This document shows, piece by piece, positions 1-7,511 of a stretch of DNA of 64,000 nt; the stretch's first letter is position 1; every line of letters starts with the position of its first letter. The notes below the pieces were generated by a model. The model was not told the DNA's origin and did not search any database. It worked only from the letters and a program-made list of their open reading frames with translations. This DNA comes from Bacteroidota bacterium (GTDB lineage Bacteria > Bacteroidota > Bacteroidia > Flavobacteriales > Flavobacteriaceae): the NCBI GenBank assembly GCA_029557895.1, contig JAKQHT010000008.1, positions 1 to 64,000 on the forward strand. Reading direction: 5' to 3'. The position numbers and the translations under genes are program-made.

Positions 1-222
1 CTAAAAGCAAGCACATTTGCAATTCGCACAAGCCAACGCACAGACCAAAAATTGCAAAAGAGCTTGCTTTGCCACCGCAGACAAAATTGTTTTTAAAAAA
101 TTCCCCAACGCTTCAAAAAAAATAAAAATACACCGACACACAGCCCGTCAAACACAGCAGACAATGACACAGAAACTCAATATTGACAAGGCTTACAACG
201 ACACGGTGGACAGAAGGCCAGC
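1..222. other. Non-coding tail of a preceding gene cassette, with stem-loop
   Basis: No convincing gene is visible here; a 75-codon open frame from 17 runs through the attC-like site and has no family resemblance. A TAA at 2-4 could be the stop of a cassette gene lying outside the window. Positions 5-24 and 50-69 form an imperfect inverted repeat (AAGCAAGC...GCTTGCTT, roughly 18 of 20 paired) with a 25-base loop. The stretch is best read as the 3' untranslated end of the cassette that precedes the first attC-like site. Confidence 0.4.
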
Positions 223-354
223 AGCTAACAACGGTTTGGCGTAATGGGGGCGGACGTTCTCCGTATGAAAATTTGTGCTAAATTTGAACTGTGTGCTTCG
301 TATGAAGTGTAGTGCTGAAAAGACCCCACTACGCCAAGCCGGATTCCGTTATGC
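223..354 (+). other. attC-like recombination site 1
   Basis: A 132-bp imperfect palindrome. The left arm starts AGCTAAC (223-229) followed by AACGGTTTGGCGTAATGGGGG. The right arm is CCCCACTACGCCAAGCCGGATTCC followed by GTTATGC (348-354). The outer 7-mers correspond to the R'' (RYYYAAC-like) and R' (GTTRRRY-like) core boxes of integron attC sites, and the arms pair with a few extrahelical bases. The central part contains AGTGCTGAAAAGA, which recurs in site 2. The base after the G of GTT is the expected crossover point, so the next cassette starts at 349. The consensus match is imperfect, but the pairing and the identical length to site 2 support the call. Confidence 0.7.
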
Positions 355-440
355 ACAATGCGATTTGAACGTTCCGTCTAAAGATAACCCGAAGTAATTT
401 TGTACATTTGTAGTTATGAATTGAATTAACGAAAAGAAAA

Positions 441-1730
441 ATGTTGAATAAAACCAAACATACAATTATAAATGGCGACAGCAGACAAATGAGCGAACTC
501 AAAGACGAAAGTGTTCATTTGATTGCTACATCACCTCCTTATTGGCAACTAAAAGATTACGGAACTGAAAACCAAATAGGATTTCACGATGATTATGAAA
601 CTTATATCAATCATCTGAATTTGACTTGGCAAGAATGCTTCCGAGTTTTACACAAAGGCTGTCGCCTTTGTATCAATATCGGGGACCAATTTGCTCGTTC
701 AACTTATTACGGTCGTTATAAAATTATTCCTATTCATACAGAAATCATTAAATTCTGTGAAATGATTGGTTTTGATTTTATGGGACAAATCATTTGGCAA
801 AAAGCAACCACGATGAATACTTCGGGAGGTGCAAGTATTATGGGAAGTTATCCAAATCCAAGAAACGGAATTGTAAAATTAGATTTTGAATATATTTTGT
901 TGTTCAAAAAACAAGGAAACGCACCCAAGCCGACCAAAGAACAAAAAGAAAATGCTTCAATGACTAATGAAGAATGGAACACGTACTTCAACGGACATTG
1001 GCATTTTTCGGGAGCAAAACAAGATAAACATTTGGCAATGTTTCCCGAAGAATTACCACATCGTTTAATAAAAATGTTTTCATTTCCAGGAGAAACCGTT
1101 TTAGACCCATTTATGGGAAGTGGAACAACAGCATTGGCTTCAAGAAACTTGAACAGAAATTCTATTGGCTATGAAATCAATCCTGATTTTATTCCGATTA
1201 TAAAAGAAAAAATAGGAACTGATGATGCTTTTACAACAGTTGAAACAGAAATCATCAAGCAACCTGAATTAAAAACGGATTTTGAAAAACGAATAAAAGA
1301 ATTGCCTTATCAATTTGTGGATACGCATAAGTTAGACAAGAAAATTGATGTAAAGAAAATTCAGTACGGTTCTAAAATTGACGCAAACAGTACAGGAAAA
1401 CGAGAGGAATTTTTCTCTGTAAAAGAAATTATAAGTCCAGAGCTTGTTCGTTTGAGTAACGATTTGACTATTCGCTTGATTGGCATTAAACAAAATCCCA
1501 CAATCAACGGAAAAGCGACCGAATATTTAATAAATAAAATTCGTGGCAAAAAAGTATTTTTAAAATACGATGAAGTCAAACACGACAACGATAATAATTT
1601 AATGGCTTACCTCTATCTCGAAAATAAAACTTTTATAAATGCTCATTTATTGAAAGAAAATTTAGCATTGGTAGATAATTCCATTGATTTTAAATACAAA
1701 ACGAAATTTAACACATTTATCAATGGCTAA
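441..1730 (+). CDS. Beta-class DNA methyltransferase (probably N4-cytosine) with C-terminal SNase-like domain
   Basis: Modification enzyme of a type II restriction-modification pair. The catalytic motif IV SPPY is at residues 31-34 and the AdoMet-binding motif DPFMGSGTT at about 222-230. That order defines the beta class; SPPY is typical of N4-cytosine enzymes, as in M.MjaI. Residues of about 334-415 do not belong to the methyltransferase fold. They resemble a staphylococcal-nuclease-like domain: RLIGI, then a helix, then a (D)NNLMAYLY strand and FINAHLLKENLA. The position equivalent to the second catalytic Arg of SNase (YGRGLAY) appears to be Asn, so nuclease activity is doubtful. The gene starts 92 bases inside the cassette that opens at 349 and overlaps the downstream restriction gene by 8 bases (ATGGCTAA). 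The methyltransferase call is firm; the base specificity is inference. Confidence 0.88.
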   Translation: MLNKTKHTIINGDSRQMSELKDESVHLIATSPPYWQLKDYGTENQIGFHDDYETYINHLNLTWQECFRVLHKGCRLCINIGDQFARSTYYGRYKIIPIHTEIIKFCEMIGFDFMGQIIWQKATTMNTSGGASIMGSYPNPRNGIVKLDFEYILLFKKQGNAPKPTKEQKENASMTNEEWNTYFNGHWHFSGAKQDKHLAMFPEELPHRLIKMFSFPGETVLDPFMGSGTTALASRNLNRNSIGYEINPDFIPIIKEKIGTDDAFTTVETEIIKQPELKTDFEKRIKELPYQFVDTHKLDKKIDVKKIQYGSKIDANSTGKREEFFSVKEIISPELVRLSNDLTIRLIGIKQNPTINGKATEYLINKIRGKKVFLKYDEVKHDNDNNLMAYLYLENKTFINAHLLKENLALVDNSIDFKYKTKFNTFING

Positions 1731-2424
1731 AAAAGAAATCAAAAGATACTCATTAGAATTTGGAAAAAAGGAAAAAGTTCTGAATTATGCTACACAAACT
1801 TATCAACTTTCAAGACCCAACAAAGTTGGTGCTGTAATGGCTTTAATAAGAGAATGTCAGCCAAATACAATTCAAGAATGGGAAAAATGGTATTTTGAAA
1901 ATGCTACCACAGCAGGCAAAAACACATTTAAAATTACAAAAGAAAGTTTACAAGAACTCGGAGAAAGACTTTACGAAAAAATCACGGAAGTTGTAATACC
2001 CGAATGGCAAGAAGCATTTAATGCTTTAACGAAAGAAGATTGCTATAACTACATTTATAATCTGACAATCAACCGAACTTTTGACGGATATTTAAGAGAA
2101 AAATCAGTTGTAAATGATGGTTTAGCAAAAGTATTTCCCGAAATGAAATTTGAAGAAAGTCCGCCAGAATTAGACCACGCAGGCGACATAGACTATCTTG
2201 GATATGTTACAGAAAACAAAGCGTTTGGAATACAAATAAAACCTGTGACAGCACAATCAAACTTTGGAAATTATTCCGTTTCCGAAAGAATGAAAGCAAG
2301 TTTTGAAAGTTTCAAAAATAACTTTGGAGGAAATGTATTTATCGTTTTCAGTTTAGACGGAGAAATAGCCAACAAACAGGTAATTGACCAAATCCAAACT
2401 GAAATAGAACGACTGAAAAAATAA
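1723..2424 (+). CDS. MjaI-family type II restriction endonuclease
   Basis: Partner nuclease of the upstream methyltransferase, 233 aa from the ATG at 1723, which overlaps the methylase stop. An in-frame ATG at 1684 exists but the coupled start is more likely. The C-terminal half carries a PD-(D/E)xK-like core: ELDHAGDIDYLGYV, then a strand GIQIKP. The final Q-x-K with the preceding acidic residues is as in MjaI-type enzymes, which cut CTAG. The N-terminal NRPxKVG-like segment (SRPNKVGAV) also fits that family as I remember it. Together the two genes form a complete selfish R-M unit in one cassette between attC-like sites 1 and 2. Specificity is inferred from family only. Confidence 0.72.
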   Translation: MAKKEIKRYSLEFGKKEKVLNYATQTYQLSRPNKVGAVMALIRECQPNTIQEWEKWYFENATTAGKNTFKITKESLQELGERLYEKITEVVIPEWQEAFNALTKEDCYNYIYNLTINRTFDGYLREKSVVNDGLAKVFPEMKFEESPPELDHAGDIDYLGYVTENKAFGIQIKPVTAQSNFGNYSVSERMKASFESFKNNFGGNVFIVFSLDGEIANKQVIDQIQTEIERLKK

Positions 2425-2432
2425 CGCACTGT

Positions 2433-2564
2433 GCATAACAAGGTATTGCCAAAAGCGGGGCTGAACGGCTTCGATTGGACATTTGTACAAGGTTCAAATT
2501 TCGTTCTTCGATTGAACATTAGTGCTAAAATTCCCCGCCTTCGGCAATACCCAAAACGTTGGCG
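2433..2564 (+). other. attC-like recombination site 2
   Basis: A 132-bp imperfect palindrome, the same length as site 1. The left arm is GCATAAC (2433-2439) AAGGTATTGCC AAAAGCGGGG. The right arm is CCCCGCC TTCGGCAATACCCAAAAC GTTGGCG (2558-2564). Diagnostic point: the left box extended (TGTGCATAAC, 2430-2439) is the exact reverse complement of GTTATGCACA at 348-357, the start of the same cassette. This is the pairing expected of a cassette that was once a closed circle. The match extends to 13 of 14 bases. Confidence 0.75.
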
Positions 2565-2603
2565 GTCATTGTAAAACGACAACTGCAAACAAAACAGACA
2601 CGG

Positions 2604-2796
2604 ATGACAGAAATAGAGTTAAAAAATAGGTTTCAACAAATTGAAAATGACTTCAATAAAGCGGTCGTTTCAAATAATGTGGACGAAATTAAAAAGTGCA
2701 TAAAGATTTATTGCAGACGCATTGACAACGGCTTACTGTGAAGTAGCACCCAAAAAACTTTCCGACCAAATCAAGAAAAACAGAGAATTACAATAA
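2604..2796 (+). pseudogene. Remnant of a small gene (DUF4440/NTF2-like N-terminus plus an out-of-frame tail)
   Basis: From ATG 2604 a 45-codon frame (MTEIELKNRFQQIENDFNKA...) resembles the first helix of DUF4440/SnoaL-like NTF2-fold proteins, which normally run 110-150 aa. It stops at 2739-2741. A second short open frame (2704-2796) encodes a plausible C-terminal tail containing AYCEVAPKKL and a natural-looking stop. The two frames overlap but do not join, which suggests deletion plus frameshift in the first gene of cassette 3. Assignment of the N-terminal piece is tentative; I do not recognise the tail. Confidence 0.35.
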
Positions 2797-2817
2797 CCAA
2801 TTTAACACAATTCAAAA

Positions 2818-3318
2818 ATGAAAAAGACATTATTTTCAATCATCTTCAGCCTGAGTGTAGTACTTTGCTTGGCACAGGAAAACGACAAAAAGCAAGTAGT
2901 AACCAAAAACGATACAGTAATGGAACAAAAAATTACAACATTTCTGACCTTTCAAAAAAATGATGCCGAAGAAGCAATGAACTTTTATGTGAGTTTGTTT
3001 GACAACTCTAAAGTCATTGATATTCAGCGTTGGGGAAAAGAAGGACCCGGAAAAGAAGGCACGATTATGCACGCCACATTTCAATTAGCCGGATTAAAAT
3101 TTGCCTGTAGTGACAGCCCTCCTGTGCATACTTGGGATTTCACGCCTGCCGTTTCCAACTATGTGGAATGTGAAAGCGAAGAAGAAATCAAAAAACTATG
3201 GGAAAAATTGTCGGAAAACGGACAAGTAGCAATGCCTTTGGACAACTACGGTTTTAGCCAAAAATTCGGTTGGGTGGTTGACCGATTTGGTGTTTCGTGG
3301 CAACTGAACTTACAATAG
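2818..3318 (+). CDS. Exported PhnB-like VOC (glyoxalase-fold) protein
   Basis: 166 aa. Residues 1-19 form a signal peptide ending CLA-QE. The rest is one PhnB-type vicinal-oxygen-chelate domain: TFLTFQKNDAEEAMNFYVSLF at its start and GFSQKFGWVVDRFGVSWQL at its end, the closing signature of the PF06983-like family. Most relatives are cytoplasmic and lack a leader, so export is unusual. It is the last gene of the cassette lying between attC-like site 2 and half site 3. Function is unknown; no metal-ligand set can be assigned with confidence. Confidence 0.75.
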   Translation: MKKTLFSIIFSLSVVLCLAQENDKKQVVTKNDTVMEQKITTFLTFQKNDAEEAMNFYVSLFDNSKVIDIQRWGKEGPGKEGTIMHATFQLAGLKFACSDSPPVHTWDFTPAVSNYVECESEEEIKKLWEKLSENGQVAMPLDNYGFSQKFGWVVDRFGVSWQLNLQ

Positions 3319-3330
3319 AAAACAACGAAC

Positions 3331-3387
3331 CGCCAACATCGGTTTGGCGCAAGCGGGGGTTCAGTGCTTCGTAAGACAGTTTTTCGT
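3331..3387 (+). other. Half attC-like site 3 (right arm missing)
   Basis: CGCCAAC (3331-3337) followed by ATCGGTTTGGCGCAAGCGGGGG is a typical left arm. ACCGCCAAC (3329-3337) is the exact reverse complement of GTTGGCGGT at 2558-2566, the start of this cassette. No right arm follows: downstream of about 3387 the sequence turns into the coding strand of a truncated chromosomal gene. The cassette therefore probably lost its site by deletion and is likely immobile. Confidence 0.65.
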
Positions 3388-3554
3388 AAATAGGAGTTGT
3401 TCTTGGGGTTGCTGTTGGAGAGCGCGCAGATGTGTTTCAAAAATTTGGCTTTGCCCTCTTTTTCGCTAATGTCAACTTTTCGCTTTTTGTCATAAAAACT
3501 GTTCTCATCGTTGTGAGCCAGTAGGTTTTTTATGAGTAAGCGTTTGTTTATCAT
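3388..3554 (-). pseudogene. Truncated N-terminus of an AlbA_2/ATP-binding (Schlafen-like) protein
   Basis: Reading left from an ATG at 3554, about 56 codons encode INKRLLIKNLLAHNDENSF... through FLKHICALSNSNPKNNSYL. This resembles the N-terminus of flavobacterial AlbA_2-domain proteins as I remember them. Exactly after NNSYL the frame enters the half attC-like site and loses all resemblance. The gene is therefore cut off at the array boundary and the rest is missing from the window. Family assignment is from memory of the motif, not from a search. Confidence 0.5.
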
Positions 3555-3712
3555 CGTATGTAAATGTCCATAATGTTTTTGATGTCAAGCGGAGGCGTTT
3601 TTGATATTTTTGCAAAGGTCTATTTATAAACTTGTTGTATTTCTGGCACCGTCCCTGCGACAGACAAGGATGTGGGATGAGAAAATCAAGTGTTTTTTCC
3701 GGTTCTTTTTGT

Positions 3713-4489
3713 TCATAATTCTTTTTTCACGGTCACACTGTTTGCCTGTGCCGTGGGAAACACCAACAAATCTGCAACATTGACGTGCATGGGTCTTGTT
3801 ATCGCAAAATAAATGATTTCGGCTACATCTTCGGGCTGTAAAGCTTTGTAGCCTTTATAAACGCTGTCGGCCTGTTCGCTGCCTTTGAACCGTACTTGCG
3901 AAAACTCGGTTTCTACCAAACCGGGATTTATAGAGGTTACTTTGATGCCGTAAGGATTCAAGTCGATGCGCATCCCTTCGGTAATGGCCAAAACGGCATG
4001 TTTGCTGGCACAATAAACATTGCCTTTTGGATAGACTTCCTTGCCGGCCGATGACCCGATGTTGACAATATGCCCGGAACGGCGTTGCACCATTTGCGGG
4101 ATGATGGCCTTGCTTACGTACAGCAATCCTTTCACGTTGCTATCCATCATGGCGTCCCAATCATCGGTGTTTCCGGTATGTATTGGGTCAAGCCCGTGGG
4201 CATTCCCGGCATTGTTGACAAGAATGTCGATGTCCCTAAAGCCAACGGGAAGTGACGCAACAGCCGCATTTACGGCCTCTTTATCGCCCACATCAAAATT
4301 GAGGATATGCACCTCGGTCAGTTTTTCAAGTGCATTTTGGATGGTTTCCAAGCGCTCTTGCCGTCTGCCGCACAAGACCAATTTGATGCCCTGCATTGCA
4401 AATTCGTGAGCCGTTGCCCGACCTATGCCACTGGTAGCCCCCGTTATGAACGCGGTTTTTTGCGCTACTCGTTCTTTTGTATCCATCAT
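3713..4489 (-). CDS. SDR-family NAD(P)-dependent oxidoreductase
   Basis: Classical short-chain dehydrogenase, 258 aa, likely cytoplasmic and YdfG-like (3-hydroxy acid/serine dehydrogenase group). TGATSGIGRAT (about residues 17-27) is the cofactor loop. GRRQERL after beta-2 favours NADP. NNAG is at about 92-95, the catalytic Ser near 146 and the Y-x3-K pair at 159 and 163 (YCASK). It lies in the same direction as the aldo/keto reductase, with a 65-bp gap. The substrate cannot be read from sequence. Start could be either of two adjacent ATGs. Confidence 0.9.
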   Translation of the reverse strand: MMDTKERVAQKTAFITGATSGIGRATAHEFAMQGIKLVLCGRRQERLETIQNALEKLTEVHILNFDVGDKEAVNAAVASLPVGFRDIDILVNNAGNAHGLDPIHTGNTDDWDAMMDSNVKGLLYVSKAIIPQMVQRRSGHIVNIGSSAGKEVYPKGNVYCASKHAVLAITEGMRIDLNPYGIKVTSINPGLVETEFSQVRFKGSEQADSVYKGYKALQPEDVAEIIYFAITRPMHVNVADLLVFPTAQANSVTVKKEL

Positions 4490-4554
4490 ATTTCTTATTA
4501 ATCAATCGTCCCTAAATGCCCGCCCGTTGGAAAATAGGGATTTTTGGTTTTTGG

Positions 4555-5415
4555 TTATGGGACTTTGTGTCCTTGACTCGCGGTCAACAGCAGAAACCAG
4601 TCTTCTAATTCGAGTTGTATCGCGGTAGCCCGTACGGTGTTTGCCAGCCGTTGCTTGTCCGTGGTTCCTACAACCGGGATGATCCCTGCCGGATGCCGCA
4701 ATATCCAGGCTAATAGCAATTGGTCTGCCGTGGCATCATATTTTGGCATCAGTGTTTCCATTTGCTCAAGGATGCGCCGTGTCTGTTCATTGGCGGTTTT
4801 AAAAATGGTTCCCAGTGGCGACCACGCCATTGGTGCAATGTTTTTGAGCAGCATTTGGTCCAGCGACCCATTGTGCATAGCAGAATGTTGTGTTAGCGAA
4901 AACTCGATTTGGTTAACAGAAACATCAACCGAATTTGCGATAAGTTCTGTTTGGGAAGTTGTAAAATTGGAAACGCCAAATGCCTTGATTTTTCCTTGTG
5001 ATTTCAATTGCGATATGGCCTCGGCAATCGTCTCTGGATGCATCAATGGGCTGGGTCTATGCAGCAGAAACAGGTCGAGATAGTCTGTTTTGAGGTGGCC
5101 CAACGAAGTTTCTGCGGACTTAATAATATATTCTTTGGAATAGTCGTAATGTTTTACCTTGTTGTTTCGGTTTTCACAAAGGTACTGTATGCCGCATTTG
5201 GAAATCAGCTGTATGCTGTCGCGTTTTATCCCACTGTTTGCAAAGGCTTTACCAAAATCGGCTTCGGTGGTGTAGCCGCCATAGATATCGGCGTGGTCAA
5301 AGGTATTGATGCCATTGGCAATGCAATGGTGCATCAACGTGGCCATTTCATGCTCCGAAAGCTGTTTTCCCCAACTCCCCCAGGACATTGTGCCTACTAT
5401 GATTTTTGAATACAT
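4555..5415 (-). CDS. Aldo/keto reductase (YdhF-like)
   Basis: TIM-barrel NAD(P)H oxidoreductase, 286 aa from the ATG at 5415 (MYSKIIVGTMSWG). An upstream ATG at 5430 adds five residues that do not look native. The catalytic tetrad is visible: Asp and Tyr in DHADIYGGY (about 40 and 45), Lys in ISKCG (about 73) and His in LLHRPSP (about 119). The C-terminal nucleotide-binding motif IIPVVGTT is present. It is co-directional with the SDR downstream and divergent from the Bat operon. The substrate is not predictable. Confidence 0.9.
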   Translation of the reverse strand: MYSKIIVGTMSWGSWGKQLSEHEMATLMHHCIANGINTFDHADIYGGYTTEADFGKAFANSGIKRDSIQLISKCGIQYLCENRNNKVKHYDYSKEYIIKSAETSLGHLKTDYLDLFLLHRPSPLMHPETIAEAISQLKSQGKIKAFGVSNFTTSQTELIANSVDVSVNQIEFSLTQHSAMHNGSLDQMLLKNIAPMAWSPLGTIFKTANEQTRRILEQMETLMPKYDATADQLLLAWILRHPAGIIPVVGTTDKQRLANTVRATAIQLELEDWFLLLTASQGHKVP

Positions 5416-5582
5416 AAATTCCGATCCCAATTGAAAAGAAACATAAAATTAAAAAAAGTTTGAAGGTTAAAATACTATTAAGACATTTAAGTTTTAACCA
5501 ATTGTTAACAGCACGCCACAGAAAATTTTAACAATTTTGAATCTTTCTGAAAAAAACCAAACGAAAACTGGATATAAAATTT

Positions 5583-6590
5583 ATGATGATGGAAGAAACC
5601 GCTTCGATTGATATCAAGTCAATCAACGAAAAGATTGAAAGAGAGAGTGCTTTTGTGGATCTGCTCATGTTTGAGATGAACAAGGTCATTGTGGGCCAGC
5701 GCTACATGGTAGAACGTTTGCTCATTGGATTGCTCGGTCAGGGCCATATCTTGCTTGAAGGTGTCCCCGGACTGGCAAAAACCCTTGCTATCAACTCATT
5801 GTCACAAGCTATCGATGCCAAGTTTAGCAGGATACAGTTTACCCCGGATCTGTTGCCTGCCGATGTTGTTGGTACCCTGATCTACAACATGAAGATCAAT
5901 GATTTCTCGATCAAAAAAGGACCTATTTTCGCAAATTTTGTACTTGCCGATGAAATCAACCGCGCACCTGCCAAGGTACAATCGGCATTGCTTGAAGCCA
6001 TGCAGGAAAAGCAAGTGACCATTGGCGAAGAGACCTTTAAGCTGGACAAGCCATTTTTGGTCATGGCCACACAAAACCCGATTGAACAGGAAGGTACTTA
6101 CCCTTTGCCCGAGGCTCAAGTGGACCGTTTCATGCTAAAGACCGTCATTGACTATCCAAAGCACGAAGAAGAGCAACTGATAATACGTGCCAACCTCAAA
6201 GGTGGTTTTGAAAAGATAAATCCCGTGATTTCAACAGATACAATCATAAAGGCACAACAAGCTGTTAGAGAAGTGTATATGGATGAAAAAATCGAAAAAT
6301 ACATTCTCGATATCATTTTTGCCACCCGCTATCCCGAAAAGTACAAACTTACCGATATCAAACCTTTGATCGCTTTTGGCGCTTCGCCGCGCGGCAGTAT
6401 AAATCTGGCAATGGCAGCAAAATGTTATGCGTTTATCAAACGACGCGGATATGTCATCCCCGAAGATGTGCGCGCCGTTGTTCACGATGTGCTGCGCCAC
6501 AGGATCGGCATTACTTATGAAGCCGAAGCTGAAAACATTACTTCGGTGGACATCATCAACAAAATCGTTAACGAAATTGAAGTGCCGTAA
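5583..6590 (+). CDS. MoxR-family AAA+ ATPase of the Bat operon
   Basis: Cytoplasmic AAA+ chaperone, 335 aa. Walker A GVPGLAKT lies at about 60-67, Walker B LADEI at 121-125, and sensor-1 ATQNP near 161. Three consecutive ATGs (5583, 5586, 5589) leave the exact start open. MoxR ATPases act with von Willebrand factor A (vWA) proteins encoded next door. Here DUF58, BatA and BatB follow directly, so it probably remodels or loads a metal- or MIDAS-dependent complex at the membrane. It is the first gene of a nine-kilobase co-directional run. Confidence 0.95.
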   Translation: MMMEETASIDIKSINEKIERESAFVDLLMFEMNKVIVGQRYMVERLLIGLLGQGHILLEGVPGLAKTLAINSLSQAIDAKFSRIQFTPDLLPADVVGTLIYNMKINDFSIKKGPIFANFVLADEINRAPAKVQSALLEAMQEKQVTIGEETFKLDKPFLVMATQNPIEQEGTYPLPEAQVDRFMLKTVIDYPKHEEEQLIIRANLKGGFEKINPVISTDTIIKAQQAVREVYMDEKIEKYILDIIFATRYPEKYKLTDIKPLIAFGASPRGSINLAMAAKCYAFIKRRGYVIPEDVRAVVHDVLRHRIGITYEAEAENITSVDIINKIVNEIEVP

Positions 6591-6632
6591 ATGTCAAGCT
6601 TTAAGTCTAAGGCTTTTGAACCTTGAACCACG

Positions 6633-7499
6633 ATGGACACAAAGGAACTTCTAAAGAAAGTACGAAAGATAGAGATCAAGACACGCCGTTTGTCCGATCA
6701 TATTTTTGGAGGAGAGTACCATTCTACTTTCAAGGGACGAGGCATGACCTTCAGTGAAGTCCGTGGGTACCAGTTTGGCGATGATGTGCGCAACATCGAC
6801 TGGAACGTCACGGCAAGGTACAACGAACCCTTTGTGAAGATTTTTGAAGAAGAACGGGAACTTACCATGCTCCTTATGGTCGATGTATCCGGGTCAGCAC
6901 AATTTGGTACGGCAGAACAGTTCAAAAATGAGGTCATTACAGAAATTGCAGCTACCCTGGCATTTTCTGCAACACAAAACAATGATAAGATAGGGCTTAT
7001 ACTTTTTTCAAACGAAATTGAGCTGTACATTCCCCCAAACAAAGGCCGTTTCCACGTACTGCGCATCATCAGGGAGTTGATAGAATTTAAACCAAAGAAC
7101 AAACAAACAGACATAGCCGCTGCATTGCGTTTTCTGTCGAGCGTCATGAAAAAGAAGGCCATTGTGTTTATGCTTTCTGACTTTATGGACGAGGACTATG
7201 ACCATACGCTCAAAATTGCGGCCCGCAAGCACGATGTGACCGGTATCAGGATTTATGACAAACGGGAGGAAGCTATCCCAAATCTCGGAATGGTGCAAAT
7301 GCAAGATTGGGAAACCGGCGAATTGGTTTTGGTAAACACCACCTCAAAAAAAGTCCGGACAGCGTATTCAAAATACTACAAAGAACGGGTAGAAGCTTTC
7401 CATGACGGGTTTTCAAAATCGGGATCGGGTACCATTGACTGCAACGTCGATGAAAGCTATGTGAAAAAACTATTGGGCTATTTCAAAAGAAGGGCATAA
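6633..7499 (+). CDS. DUF58 domain protein of the Bat operon
   Basis: 288 aa and soluble, with no membrane segment. The DUF58 core GDDVRNIDWNVTAR (about residues 49-62) is followed by a vWA-like half with MVDVSGSAQFG (DxSxS MIDAS-like motif). It belongs to the conserved MoxR-DUF58-vWA module and is expected to be the cytosolic partner of the MoxR ATPase. It starts 42 bp after moxR. Biochemical role is unknown. Confidence 0.92.
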   Translation: MDTKELLKKVRKIEIKTRRLSDHIFGGEYHSTFKGRGMTFSEVRGYQFGDDVRNIDWNVTARYNEPFVKIFEEERELTMLLMVDVSGSAQFGTAEQFKNEVITEIAATLAFSATQNNDKIGLILFSNEIELYIPPNKGRFHVLRIIRELIEFKPKNKQTDIAAALRFLSSVMKKKAIVFMLSDFMDEDYDHTLKIAARKHDVTGIRIYDKREEAIPNLGMVQMQDWETGELVLVNTTSKKVRTAYSKYYKERVEAFHDGFSKSGSGTIDCNVDESYVKKLLGYFKRRA

Positions 7500-7511
7500 C
7501 ACCTACGATTT

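Noticed and set aside
17-244. 75-codon open frame at the left end
   Set aside because: It runs into attC-like site 1, has no leader or family resemblance and overlaps a stem-loop.
3601-3783. 60-codon plus-strand frame overlapping the SDR end
   Set aside because: Low-complexity Phe-rich product, antisense to a real gene. A TATTTTTG near 3604 looks like a -7 element but drives nothing recognisable.
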